This document shows positions 27,019 through 35,478 of a stretch of DNA of 57,767 nt, piece by piece. The position numbers and the translations under genes are program-made. The stretch comes from a bacterium. Lineage in GTDB: Bacteria > Actinomycetota > Acidimicrobiia > Spongiisociales > UBA5794. The stretch lies in contig JAAETI010000280.1 of NCBI GenBank assembly GCA_024228555.1, positions 1 to 57,767 of the forward strand. Reading direction: 5' to 3'. How positions within the stretch are numbered: position 1 is the stretch's first letter; each line of letters begins with the position of its first letter. A model generated the notes under the pieces. The model saw only the letters and a program-made list of their open reading frames with translations. It did no database searches and was not told the DNA's origin.

Positions 27019-27816
27019 CTAGTGAGGCTGCTCCCCCGGTGAACCTGCCAGCGCCATCTCGACTGCCACGGGAACAATCGACTCGACATCGCCCTCGATG
27101 CGCATTGTCACCACAACGAGCCGATCGTGATCAGTTGCGCCCTGATTCACAATCACATAAGGCGTTCCCCGCTCGGTTGCATGCAAAGGGATCGAGGCCG
27201 CCGGGTTCACCGACAGTGTCGATCCCAAAGCCAAAACGAGATCGCAACCATCGGCTGCCTTGTAGGCCCGGGCCATCTCATCAGCCCGTAATGCCTGCCC
27301 GAAGCTGATCGTGGCCGCTTTCAGGATCCCACCGCAGTGACAATGCGGCACAACCCCGGTGTCACGGAAAGTCGCAAAGTGTGGCTCCGGCGCCGAGCGA
27401 TCGCGGCAGGTCTGGCACTCGATCTCACGGTTTGTGCCGTGGATCTCGACAAGCCGGTCCTTGCTCGTTCCTGCCTGAGCATGCAACCCGTCGACATTCT
27501 GAGTTACAACCATCGCGATTTTGCCGGCGTTCTCCAGATCGACAATGACATGATGCACCGCATTGGGTGGGGCGGCTCCCCAAGACTCCGAGTCCTCCAT
27601 CTTCTGCTGCCAATACTCGATCTGATGTTCCTCGGACCTCATAAAATCCTGGTAGTACACCGGTTGTCGGGTCTTCCACACACCCTGCGGACCGCGGTAG
27701 TCCGGTATACCGCTGGCGGTCGATATACCGGCACCGGTGAAGACAAGGATCTCTGACGCCCCTGCAATCAGCCCGGATAGTTGCTCGATTCGCTCCACGT
27801 TCTCCAACCTACTCAT
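27019..27816 (-). CDS. cobB: Sir2-family NAD-dependent protein deacylase
   Basis: The 265-aa product has the sirtuin core: FTGAGISTASGIPDYRGP for NAD binding, TQNVDGLH, the catalytic His in EIHGTNRE (H126), a zinc site of two Cys pairs (C134/C137 and C159/C161), and the LGSTLSVNPA strand. It should remove acetyl or related acyl groups from lysines, releasing nicotinamide. It overlaps the preceding membrane-protein gene by four bases and so ends the sufD-Rieske-sufC2 run. pncB, an NAD salvage gene, is three genes downstream. Confidence 0.93.
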   Translation of the reverse strand: MSRLENVERIEQLSGLIAGASEILVFTGAGISTASGIPDYRGPQGVWKTRQPVYYQDFMRSEEHQIEYWQQKMEDSESWGAAPPNAVHHVIVDLENAGKIAMVVTQNVDGLHAQAGTSKDRLVEIHGTNREIECQTCRDRSAPEPHFATFRDTGVVPHCHCGGILKAATISFGQALRADEMARAYKAADGCDLVLALGSTLSVNPAASIPLHATERGTPYVIVNQGATDHDRLVVVTMRIEGDVESIVPVAVEMALAGSPGEQPH

Positions 27817-28751
27817 TGTCCGACCGCACCACCGGTCAAATCAAAACTGATGGCAACGGGGGTGCTGTCGGCGATCCGCAGCCGGAATTTGAAAACCACC
27901 TCATCTGCACCGGTCTGATCGATGGAGAAGTGTTGGTCCCAGAAGATCTCGCTCGTTCCCTCGGTCCGCGGCGGCATCAGGTCCGGGAACGCTTGGTAGC
28001 GACCGATCTCGGCGCCGGCTGCATCGAGCAGAATCGCAGTGATATGAACACTGCCACCTAGCTCAGGGCCCTGCAGTTTCCACTCGACCCGTCCCAGAAA
28101 TCGGCCCAGGTTGATTGTCGGCAGAATCAACGTGACGTCTTGATCTACTGCGACTGAAACGGACTCGGCCGCAGCGAATGGCTCTCCAGTGAATGGCAGG
28201 CTCGTCGACCCGGCCAACTCGCGTTGGTCCCAGCGCTCCGCCATGCGCACGGTCGTGAACTCTCTGTCGGCTCCAAATGGCTCCACCGGGAATTCGACAG
28301 AGAAGACCCCTGGGCTGAACCGTGCCAGCACAACCCGTGACGATTCTGCAGCTGCCCCCGACTCGGATTCCAACCACCACGTCCCCCCAACCGGCCAAAT
28401 CGGAGCAAGCACATCGCCGTCTCGCTCCACCACTGTGTCGACCGCAACAGTGATCGATTCGTCGTCGGCACTGATCTCGCCGATTCGCGCCCCGAGACCA
28501 GGAGCAATCTCCGCATAATCGTCTGGGTAGGCGGGAGAGACCACGTCGGCGACAACCGGGGAAACGGTCGATGGAGGGGCCGTCGGTGCGACCACCGGCT
28601 CGGTAGATCCACCGAAGACCAACGCCATTGCCAGACCGACAAGACCTCCAGTTACTAACCCAATGGCACTCCATCCCCAGCCCGTGCCGGTGCTCTCTTC
28701 GATGCCATCCAAGGGCGAGCGAATTAGCTCCTCGTAGTCGATCTCGCTCAT
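27813..28751 (-). CDS. Single-pass membrane protein, extracytoplasmic domain of unknown function
   Basis: The 312-aa product has an acidic cytoplasmic start (MSEIDYEELIRSPLDG), one membrane span at about residues 27-47 (AIGLVTGGLVGLAMALVFGG), a Pro/Thr/Val linker and a beta-rich domain of about 240 residues with many Trp, Glu and Val. I recognise no family. It shows weak similarity in layout and short patterns (GDVLA, W.LES.SGA.., FSPG..SVEFP) to the product of the next gene upstream, so the two may be old duplicates. Both ends overlap neighbours by four bases. Confidence 0.75.
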   Translation of the reverse strand: MSEIDYEELIRSPLDGIEESTGTGWGWSAIGLVTGGLVGLAMALVFGGSTEPVVAPTAPPSTVSPVVADVVSPAYPDDYAEIAPGLGARIGEISADDESITVAVDTVVERDGDVLAPIWPVGGTWWLESESGAAAESSRVVLARFSPGVFSVEFPVEPFGADREFTTVRMAERWDQRELAGSTSLPFTGEPFAAAESVSVAVDQDVTLILPTINLGRFLGRVEWKLQGPELGGSVHITAILLDAAGAEIGRYQAFPDLMPPRTEGTSEIFWDQHFSIDQTGADEVVFKFRLRIADSTPVAISFDLTGGAVGQ

Positions 28752-29527
28752 GACTCGACCCGCTGGTCGACGACACGAAGCCGACCTTCGACCGGCCCCA
28801 TCCGGATTCCGCCATCCTCAAAGATGATGCGGTCCGGCGCATCTGCACCATCCCAGAGCAACTGCAGTCCACCGAACTGCCGGCCGGATACACGCCAGTA
28901 GTCGTCAATGGGGAGAACGGCAGGGAACTGCCAGTCGCCGTCTGTTTCGTCGAAGTCGAGTTGCACAATCGTCGAGAAGCGCTGCTCAAGCACCGTTTCG
29001 ATGGTCATCGTCCCGCTTTGGAATACTCCGGTTGCACCGACCTCGACCGGCATCTCCACCCGATCTCCGCGCGCCCGCGCCTCCCGCCAGCCAACCAGGT
29101 CGATGGTGGCCACCTGATCGTCTGCGGCGGGCAAATCGAATCGGACTGACTCGGCCCCTGGGCTGGTGGATGCTTCCACAGTTGCCCCGCTCCGTGTCGT
29201 GAGCACCCAGTTCTCGGGCAAGGCCAACACGTCACCTTGGTGCTCTACGTCGTCTTGCTCTTGGAGCGATGGACTAAGCCCCGCGAGCTCGTACGACAGG
29301 ACGGCTACTCCGTCTTCGACCTCGAGGCCACGTGGCAGAATGACTGCCGACCCGATTCGCACTTCTCCCGGTTCGAGCCACGGAGTGATTTCTGTTGGAG
29401 CGGCAACGGTCGTTGCGACGGGAGGCGGCAGTGTCTCCGCCGTAGGCGAATCCCACGTCAACGACAGAAGCCCCACGAGCACGACACCGATCACCAGTCC
29501 GATACCGAACTTGCCGGGCGGGTTCAC
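28748..29527 (-). CDS. Single-pass membrane protein, possible paralogue of its neighbour
   Basis: From a GTG at 29527 that overlaps the upstream stop (GTGA) the product is 259 aa: a short N-terminus (VNPPGKFG), one membrane span, a Pro/Thr/Ala linker, and a beta-rich extracytoplasmic domain. Patterns such as GDVLALPENW, TTRSGATVEAS and SPGAESVRFDLP echo the neighbouring 312-aa protein. The family is unknown. It sits between a small membrane protein and that neighbour, all overlapping by four bases, suggesting a membrane assembly made of these three. Confidence 0.72.
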   Translation of the reverse strand: MNPPGKFGIGLVIGVVLVGLLSLTWDSPTAETLPPPVATTVAAPTEITPWLEPGEVRIGSAVILPRGLEVEDGVAVLSYELAGLSPSLQEQDDVEHQGDVLALPENWVLTTRSGATVEASTSPGAESVRFDLPAADDQVATIDLVGWREARARGDRVEMPVEVGATGVFQSGTMTIETVLEQRFSTIVQLDFDETDGDWQFPAVLPIDDYWRVSGRQFGGLQLLWDGADAPDRIIFEDGGIRMGPVEGRLRVVDQRVES

Positions 29528-29946
29528 GGACGGGGACCAAACAACACGTAGACAAGGCCAAGAAGTGTGGCCGCCACGACAAAGTGCCTGGCGATCAGCC
29601 ACTTCTCGCTCATCCCCGCGCTGGCAAGGGCGGCCCGCACTGGCTTGCTCCCGTACGCGAGCTCTCGCAAGACCCGGTCACGCGTGGTCCCGCCCCGCAA
29701 AGCGGATACGGCGGCGTTGTCCTCTTGTGCATTGGCAGGGACCAAGGACTCACTTCTTGTGAGCAACGGACGAGCCAACAGAAGCAACGTTGCGATCAGA
29801 CCGATCGAAACCCAAATCAACGGAGGTCCGCTGGTGACGAGGACGACTGTGAGCCCCACAACCCAGACCAGCCAGAGCAGACCCACCTGGCGCAGATAAG
29901 TCCTGGCGTCTTCAGGACCGTCAAAGGTGTAGGCGATGTCTTCCAA
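29524..29946 (-). CDS. Small multi-span membrane protein
   Basis: The 140-aa product starts at a TTG (29946) with GAGGA four to five bases upstream. Two adjacent membrane spans occupy about residues 22-60 and a third lies at the C-terminus (FVVAATLLGLVYVLFG). Between them is a soluble stretch containing ALRGGTTRDRVLRELAYGSKPVRAALASAGM, which looks like a small helical module. I recognise no family. It follows sufC2 by 26 bases. Confidence 0.7.
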   Translation of the reverse strand: MEDIAYTFDGPEDARTYLRQVGLLWLVWVVGLTVVLVTSGPPLIWVSIGLIATLLLLARPLLTRSESLVPANAQEDNAAVSALRGGTTRDRVLRELAYGSKPVRAALASAGMSEKWLIARHFVVAATLLGLVYVLFGPRP

Positions 29947-29972
29947 ATCGTCCTCGCTCGTCGAGAACGAGG

Positions 29973-30737
29973 TTAGACGTCAAAGGGAGTAGCGACCTCG
30001 GGAGCCGCCAGTGTTGCTTCGCCGGCCTGCATCTCCACGTACCCACTGGCCTCCAACTCGGCAGCGATTTCTGGGCCCCCGGTCTTGACGACCTTGCCCG
30101 CCACCATCACATGAATCTTGTCGGGCTTCATGTAGCGCAGAATGCGGCTGTAGTGCGTGATGATCAGGACTCCCAGATCGTCGCTGCGGAGCTCCTCGAC
30201 CAGGTGGGCGACCTCACGGACAGCATCGATATCGAGACCAGAGTCGATCTCGTCGAGGATGGCAACCTTCGGTTGCGAGATCGCCATCTGAAACATCTCG
30301 GACCGTTTCTTCTCGCCACCGGACAGACCACCGTTGACCGCCCGCTCGCGGAACCGCGCCATGTCGAGAAGGTCCGATGCGCTTTCCACCCTGGCGGCGA
30401 AGCCAGCGTCGTCTCGGACCTCACCCATTTCGTCGATCAGATCGTCGAGCGAGACCCCAGGTACCTCAACGGGGTATTGGAACGCCTCAAAGAGCCCGAG
30501 CCGAGCCCGTTCGTCAACGGGCAGGCCCATCACTTCGGTGCCCCCGACGAGCGCCGAGCCCGTAGCCTCGTACTCGTCTTTCCCCATCAGCACATGGCAC
30601 AGCGTTGACTTGCCGGAGCCGTTGGGCCCCATGAGAACGTGAACCTCACCGAAGGGCACCTCGAGGTCAACCCCCTTGAGGATCTCGAGGTCACCGTACT
30701 GGGCACGAACATCCGAAACTTGTAGAGCAACCGACAT
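29973..30737 (-). CDS. sufC: Fe-S assembly ATPase SufC (copy 2)
   Basis: The 254-aa product is a full SufC: Walker A GPNGSGKST, AFQYPVEVPGVSLDDL, ABC signature LSGGEKKRSE and Walker B VAILDEIDSGLDID. Its ATG overlaps the Rieske stop (TGATG). Compared with copy 1 it shares all functional motifs but differs through much of the sequence, so the two are not a recent duplication. Being next to sufD, it is the more likely partner of the SufB-SufD scaffold. Confidence 0.95.
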   Translation of the reverse strand: MSVALQVSDVRAQYGDLEILKGVDLEVPFGEVHVLMGPNGSGKSTLCHVLMGKDEYEATGSALVGGTEVMGLPVDERARLGLFEAFQYPVEVPGVSLDDLIDEMGEVRDDAGFAARVESASDLLDMARFRERAVNGGLSGGEKKRSEMFQMAISQPKVAILDEIDSGLDIDAVREVAHLVEELRSDDLGVLIITHYSRILRYMKPDKIHVMVAGKVVKTGGPEIAAELEASGYVEMQAGEATLAAPEVATPFDV

Positions 30738-31054
30738 CAGGACTCCTCGTCAATCGTCAGATAGACGACGTCGTCCTCAACGTCGACCTTATAGACAGGA
30801 ACAGCGACTGTGGCGGGCAGTGTCAATGCATCACCGTCGGCGAGACTGAATGCCGCACCGTGACGAGGACACTCGACCTCGCCATCCAAAACCTCGCCTT
30901 CCGCCAGCGACGCCTCGGCGTGGCTGCACCTATCGCCTATGGCATATATGCCGTCTCCGACACGGAACATTGCGATGCGATGCTCTCCGATCTCGAGCCG
31001 CAGACCGACCTCGTTCGGGATGTCGGCGAGTGGAGCCACCTGGACTCGTGCCAC
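30737..31054 (-). CDS. Rieske-type ferredoxin
   Basis: From a GTG at 31054, overlapping the sufD stop (TAGTG), the product is 105 aa. It has both halves of the 2Fe-2S Rieske site: CSHAEASL and CPRHGAAFSL, which supply two Cys and two His. It resembles the soluble NirD/BphF-like ferredoxins. It lies between sufD and sufC in many actinobacterial suf operons, where it may donate electrons for cluster assembly. An upstream ATG inside sufD is possible but unlikely, given the GGGGAGGG just before the GTG. Confidence 0.92.
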   Translation of the reverse strand: MARVQVAPLADIPNEVGLRLEIGEHRIAMFRVGDGIYAIGDRCSHAEASLAEGEVLDGEVECPRHGAAFSLADGDALTLPATVAVPVYKVDVEDDVVYLTIDEES

Positions 31055-32340
31055 TACACCCTCCCCGCTTCTTGTGCGGTCCGATACTTCGTATCGATCC
31101 ACGATGTGACCACATCAGCGACTACCGGTTCGGGGAACTTGGCCAGTGCCTCGTTGAAGAAACCATGCACCAGCAAACGGTTGGTGCGCTCTTCGTCCAA
31201 GCCACGGCTCATGAGGTAGTAATGCTGCTCCTCATCAAGCGGGCCCATCGTTGAGCCGTGCCCGCATTTGACGTCGTTTGCCAGAATCTCGAGATTGGGC
31301 ACCGACTGGGCCGAAGCACCATCCGACAAGATCAGATTTCGGTTCGTCTGGTAGGCGTTGGTCTTCTGCGCTTCCTCATCGATTCGAATCATTCCGGTGA
31401 AGACCGACAGCGCCTCGTCTTGGACTGCCCCCTTCAGGAACATGTCGCTGTTGGTGTTCACTCCAGCGTGATGCATCGTGTAGCGGTAGTCCATGGTCTG
31501 GGCCGCATCACCAAAGTACGCACCAACAATATTGGCCGACGATCCATTGCCTTCGAGATCGACCGTCAGCTGGAGTCGTGACATCGATCCCCCCAGACCT
31601 GCCTCCCCCAAGTGAACATTGGCGTCGCGTCCGACCACAGCGCGGGCGTGCGAAATCGATCGGGTGCCGGCTCCCCAGTGCTGGACAACGGTCACATTGA
31701 GGTTGGAGTTGTCAGCGGCAAACAGCTCCAGATGAGGGACAACGAGAGCGTCGACATCGTCATCTGATCGATAGCGAATGACAACGGATGCTTGCGATGA
31801 TTTCTCCGCGACCAGCGTGATGCGGGGAAACGAAACGGTGCCGCTCGTTGCCGCCTGCACGTCGATGAAGAACGGCTCGATCACGGCCGCTCCCGCCGGC
31901 ACAACCAATGCAACACCCTCGCCACTGAAGGCATGATGGGCTGCTGAGAATTTGTCGAGGTCCGGGTCGATAAGGGTGCCCAGATAGCCTTCGAGCAGGT
32001 CTGGAGACTCCACCAGCAAGCTGCTCAACGTGCCGAACACCGCAGCTGATGTGCCCGTATCGGCGCTAACGGTGTGCCCATCCACCATTGCAACAGATCC
32101 AGCGTTATTGGCCAGGGCGGCGGCAATCCCGGCACCGATCTCATGCGCTTCACCGGGGCCTTCGGCCAACACGTAGTCATCGATCGAGAAGCCAAGCTCA
32201 ACGTAGCGCCAGACCTCTTCGATCGACGATGGCATGTCGAGCTTTTCGTAGTAGTCGAGAGCCGTCTTGCGACGGCCGGCAAGCCAGGACGGGTCGGATA
32301 CTCCTACCGCGGCTGAGCCCTGTGCATCAAGGGTCTTCAA
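31054..32340 (-). CDS. sufD: Fe-S cluster assembly protein SufD
   Basis: The 428-aa product is the SufD half of the SufBCD scaffold, with the C-terminal core seen in VPNLEILANDVKCGHGSTMG and DEEQHYYLMSRGL. I chose the TTG at 32340 because AGGAGAAACC lies directly before it and because a TAATCT -10 box at 32366-32371 lies downstream of the alternative ATG at 32403. The homologous part begins at the DPSWLAGRRKTALDYYEKL segment either way. SufB, its usual neighbour, is 6.7 kb away. Confidence 0.94.
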   Translation of the reverse strand: MKTLDAQGSAAVGVSDPSWLAGRRKTALDYYEKLDMPSSIEEVWRYVELGFSIDDYVLAEGPGEAHEIGAGIAAALANNAGSVAMVDGHTVSADTGTSAAVFGTLSSLLVESPDLLEGYLGTLIDPDLDKFSAAHHAFSGEGVALVVPAGAAVIEPFFIDVQAATSGTVSFPRITLVAEKSSQASVVIRYRSDDDVDALVVPHLELFAADNSNLNVTVVQHWGAGTRSISHARAVVGRDANVHLGEAGLGGSMSRLQLTVDLEGNGSSANIVGAYFGDAAQTMDYRYTMHHAGVNTNSDMFLKGAVQDEALSVFTGMIRIDEEAQKTNAYQTNRNLILSDGASAQSVPNLEILANDVKCGHGSTMGPLDEEQHYYLMSRGLDEERTNRLLVHGFFNEALAKFPEPVVADVVTSWIDTKYRTAQEAGRV

Positions 32341-32365
32341 GGTTTCTCCTGTAGTGAACCCAGAA

Positions 32366-32371
32366 AGATTA
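32366..32371 (-). promoter_or_regulatory. -10 box for the sufD operon
   Basis: TAATCT on the minus strand would start transcription about 20 bases before the TTG of sufD. It is the best TANNNT match in the 207-bp gap and supports the shorter sufD start. No clear -35 element is visible. Confidence 0.45.
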
Positions 32372-32418
32372 CCTGTCTCGCCAGGCTCAGGAGACGTTGC
32401 CAATCTCGCGACAGCGGC

Positions 32419-32487
32419 CGGGATCCCGCGCCCTTTCCGGACCGGGGCATTCGGTCCTGCGATTCAAGGAGTTCCCGGTAGCTACCG
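32419..32487. promoter_or_regulatory. Cluster of palindromes between sufD and the M23 gene
   Basis: This divergent 207-bp region holds a 10-bp palindrome CGGGATCCCG (32419-32428), a hairpin GGACCG/CGGTCC with a seven-base loop (32439-32457) and a perfect 12-bp palindrome CGGTAGCTACCG (32476-32487). They are candidates for operator sites or for a folded 5' end of the M23 transcript. Which regulator they serve cannot be told. Confidence 0.45.
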
Positions 32488-32547
32488 ATAAGGGATAACG
32501 TGAACCAGATAACTTGAGATTACTTCCAAAAGGCCAGATCCGTTCCC

Positions 32548-33126
32548 ATGCCAAAGACCCGATTGATACTGTTTCTTGTCGCGCTCGTCGCGGCGACTGC
32601 CGTCCTTCCTGCTGCCGCCTCGGCAAGCTCTGAGGACTTCCGCCTCATCTACTTCCCCCACCAAGACGTTGGGTCCCACTTCAGCAACGATTGGGGCGAC
32701 GCTCGCTCCGGAGGTCGGGGCCACAAGGGCACCGACGTCTTCGGGACCAAGCACAGTGCGGTGGTCGCAGTCGCCGATGGCTTCATCACAAAGATGTCCA
32801 GTGGATCCCGGTCGGGTTACCACGTGCGAATCGAGCATCAGGATGGTTGGGAGAGCTGGTACATGCATCTCAACAACGATTCCGCGGGAACCGATGACGG
32901 CGCAGGCGGCACCGGTGGGGCGTTCCCCGAGGATCTCGAAGTCGGCATGTTTGTGCCCGCGGGAACCGTGGTCGGATACGTAGGTGACTCCGGCAACGCC
33001 GAAGGAGCGAGCGCTCACACCCACTTCGAGCTGCATAACGGTCGAGCTGTGAATCCGTATCCCTATCTCGCCGATGCCCACAAGCGTTGGATCAGGGTGC
33101 TGGAGTTGGCGGGCACGGTCCGCTGA
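32548..33126 (+). CDS. Secreted M23-family metallopeptidase
   Basis: The 192-aa product has a Sec signal peptide (about residues 1-26, ending AAASA) and a LytM/M23 domain with the zinc ligands His and Asp in GHKGTDVF (H59, D63) and the HxH of SAHTHFELH. Such enzymes cut peptidoglycan cross-links or act as cell-wall scaffolds. An insertion with Asp and Gly (DSAGTDDGAGGTGG) sits in a loop before the HxH. The last 35 bases overlap the convergent uracil-DNA glycosylase gene. Confidence 0.92.
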   Translation: MPKTRLILFLVALVAATAVLPAAASASSEDFRLIYFPHQDVGSHFSNDWGDARSGGRGHKGTDVFGTKHSAVVAVADGFITKMSSGSRSGYHVRIEHQDGWESWYMHLNNDSAGTDDGAGGTGGAFPEDLEVGMFVPAGTVVGYVGDSGNAEGASAHTHFELHNGRAVNPYPYLADAHKRWIRVLELAGTVR

Positions 33127-33802
33127 ATTGGCGGGCCCTTTCAAACACTGCTGCAAACATCTCTCTCGTTAGCTTGCCCGTAAAGGTGTTTTGCTGGCTC
33201 GGATGGAACGACAGCAATACGGTGACGTTGTTGGGTAGCGAGATCTCAACCCCGTGGCCAAACTTGGGTCGCGGCCGCGGCAGCTCAACGCCGCGACTGC
33301 CCAGATACCGCCACAACGAGTGGTATCCGTATTGCCCAAGACAGATGTAGATGCTTCTGTTCACAAGAAGATCGAGTTCGGTCTCGAACCAGGGCGCACA
33401 ACTGTCCCTCTCGTCTGTGGTCGGTTTGTTGGCAGGTGGTGCGCACCGAACCGGTGCGGTAATCCATGCGGCGTCCAACGCAAGACCATCGGTAGGCCCT
33501 ACCGAAGCTGGCTTGTTGGCGAATCCGGCTTCGTGGAGCGCTCGAAACAACCATTGTCCACTCCGGTCGCCCGTGAACATCCGCCCGGTCCGGTTGGCGC
33601 CGTGGGCAGCCGGCGCGAGCCCCACTATGACGACATTGGCGGCTGGATCCCCAAACCCGGGGACGGGTCGACCCCAGTAGTCATCGTCTGCAAACGACGC
33701 ACGCTTGTCTCGGGCAACTTGCTCCCGCCATTCGACGAGGCGAGGGCATCTGCGACATTCGGCCAGAGCTGCGGTCAGCTCATCGATCGATGCGAAGTCC
33801 AC
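33092..33802 (-). CDS. Uracil-DNA glycosylase, family 5 (UDGb)
   Basis: The 236-aa product removes uracil and related damage from DNA. Motif 1 is GLAPAAHGANRTGRMF and motif 2 SFHPSQQNTFTGKLT. Four Cys that bind the 4Fe-4S cluster lie at C16 and C19 (ECRRCPRL) and in VRCAPPANK and SCAPWF. The GTG start at 33802 follows the stop of the DUF4015 gene by three bases, with GGAG seven bases upstream. Family 5 enzymes lack the usual polar residue of motif 1 and act on uracil, hypoxanthine and xanthine in double-stranded DNA. Confidence 0.93.
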   Translation of the reverse strand: MDFASIDELTAALAECRRCPRLVEWREQVARDKRASFADDDYWGRPVPGFGDPAANVVIVGLAPAAHGANRTGRMFTGDRSGQWLFRALHEAGFANKPASVGPTDGLALDAAWITAPVRCAPPANKPTTDERDSCAPWFETELDLLVNRSIYICLGQYGYHSLWRYLGSRGVELPRPRPKFGHGVEISLPNNVTVLLSFHPSQQNTFTGKLTREMFAAVFERARQFSGPCPPTPAP

Positions 33803-33805
33803 CCG

Positions 33806-35335
33806 TTACTCCGGTGGTGGGAGGTGTCCGGAGTCGAAGATGGTCCCTGCGCTCCACAACATCCACCCCATGTTGCGGGCTTCGGCGACCTGCTGCACAC
33901 CAATAATCTCCGAGTCCTCGAGGAAGGCACGCTGCAGCCAAGGCCGATACAACGCATATCCCTCGAGACGGGGAATGCCGGCATCTAGCGCCGCCGCCAC
34001 GAGTTCCGAAGAATGCTCGGTTGGGTCATCCCATCCCTTCCAACCTGAGCCGTACGTGTAGGTGTAGATCATGGGGCTGAGTACGTCGACATAGTTCGAG
34101 AACACATTCGGTGACTGACCGATCCCCTCATCGGTGCTTGACTCCAGGGTGATCGCAAAGATATCGGCGGCTACGGCACATCCCATCGGATTGAGCTGTC
34201 GATGGGCTTCCTCGAGGAATGCGGCGATGGTCTCGACCCGTGTCTGTTCGGAGGATTCGCTGTAGTAGTCGTTTGAGGTGAGCTCGTCGAAACTGAGTTC
34301 ACTGATCGGGCCATCCGAGGGGAAGCGGATGTAGTCGAATTGGATCTCATCGAACCCGATCTGGCAGGCTTCCTGCGCTAGATCCAGGGCATAGGTCCAC
34401 GAATTGCGATCCGTGGGATCAAGCCATGCCAGATTCTTGTTGTTCGTCCACGGTTTGCCGGTGGTGGTGTTGATGGCAGCGATAGACGGGTCGTACCGAG
34501 CCAGCTGATCGCTCTGGAAGGTGACGATGCGGGTGATCTTGTAGAGACCGTGAGCCTCCATGTCGGCAATCACTTGGGCAGCGTCATAGCTAGGAATGAC
34601 CGCACCGATGTCGTAGGCGAGCGCCACGTCGGTCTCGTGGAAGACGTTGCCACCTTCGTCTTGGGTATCGACGACGAAAGCATTGATTCCCGTGTTGTCG
34701 GCCAACTCGAGCAGATCGGCCCACTTCTCCACATTCCCCACTCCAGAGGCATCGCCGGCGACCCGCAGCGCTTGAATCATGCGCGGTTCGAGTTCTACAG
34801 AAACCGAGTCCTCAGTGCCATCCCACGTTGTCGTCGCCCCTTCCCATGCCGGCCGCTCAACCTCGAGCTCACCGGGAACTGCACGGAACAGCGCAAATTC
34901 GCCGTCGGTGTCGGTGACAGCCTCCGTCCCACCAAGACGCACCGTCGCCCCTGGCAAGGCACGGCCATCCTGGGATAGGACCGCGCCTTTGAGCACGACC
35001 GGCTCCATCCGAATCTCAATTGGCTCTTCAGCCGGCTTGGAGTCCACAGTCAGGGTGCTGGGATGAAACCCGGCTGCCGTGATGTTGACCTCGACCGGCT
35101 TCTCGTTCCACACCACCTCCGTGACGCCATCGTTGTCGGTCGTTGCCACCTCGTTGTCCATTTCGACGTCGGCCACGACTGGGGTGAGGTCGTCGGCACC
35201 AAGGACCACAAACGACAACGTGACAGGCGGAGGCTCGGGAAGATGCATGGATTCGCCTGCCAGCAAAACCGATGATCCAGCGCAGGCAGGAAGAACCAGG
35301 GCGCTGGCAGCGGCAAAGGTAACTAGTCGTCTCAT
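33806..35335 (-). CDS. DUF4015 glycosyl-hydrolase-like lipoprotein
   Basis: The 509-aa product has a lipoprotein signal (MRRLVTFAAASALVLPAC, Cys at 18), then two beta-sandwich repeats, the second of the carboxypeptidase-regulatory type (GRALPGATVRLGG ... DTDGEFALF), and from about residue 205 a TIM barrel of the DUF4015 family, with the conserved FDEIQFDYIRFPSDG strand. Relatives are predicted to act on polysaccharides, but no activity is established. The ATG at 35335 lacks a strong ribosome site; the other in-frame starts further upstream would spoil the signal. It is co-directional with the uracil-DNA glycosylase three bases on. Confidence 0.88.
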   Translation of the reverse strand: MRRLVTFAAASALVLPACAGSSVLLAGESMHLPEPPPVTLSFVVLGADDLTPVVADVEMDNEVATTDNDGVTEVVWNEKPVEVNITAAGFHPSTLTVDSKPAEEPIEIRMEPVVLKGAVLSQDGRALPGATVRLGGTEAVTDTDGEFALFRAVPGELEVERPAWEGATTTWDGTEDSVSVELEPRMIQALRVAGDASGVGNVEKWADLLELADNTGINAFVVDTQDEGGNVFHETDVALAYDIGAVIPSYDAAQVIADMEAHGLYKITRIVTFQSDQLARYDPSIAAINTTTGKPWTNNKNLAWLDPTDRNSWTYALDLAQEACQIGFDEIQFDYIRFPSDGPISELSFDELTSNDYYSESSEQTRVETIAAFLEEAHRQLNPMGCAVAADIFAITLESSTDEGIGQSPNVFSNYVDVLSPMIYTYTYGSGWKGWDDPTEHSSELVAAALDAGIPRLEGYALYRPWLQRAFLEDSEIIGVQQVAEARNMGWMLWSAGTIFDSGHLPPPE

Positions 35336-35401
35336 TGCTGGCGGTGAACCTCGACGGAGCCTGCTCTTGACATGCTCCAAAATGGCTATCGGTGAACGGC
35401 C

Positions 35402-35440
35402 CTGAGGGTAGTAGCAAGGCAACGTATCGGTAACCCTCAG
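35402..35440. promoter_or_regulatory. Inverted repeat in the divergent DUF4015/sigma region
   Basis: CTGAGGGT at 35402-35409 and ACCCTCAG at 35433-35440 form perfect 8-bp arms around a 23-base spacer. It lies between two divergent genes, upstream of both, so an operator or a stem in the DUF4015 mRNA leader are both possible. No T run follows on either strand. Confidence 0.4.
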
Positions 35441-35478
35441 ACCCAACAAAAACCAATAGCGCACAACTGTGCAATTCA

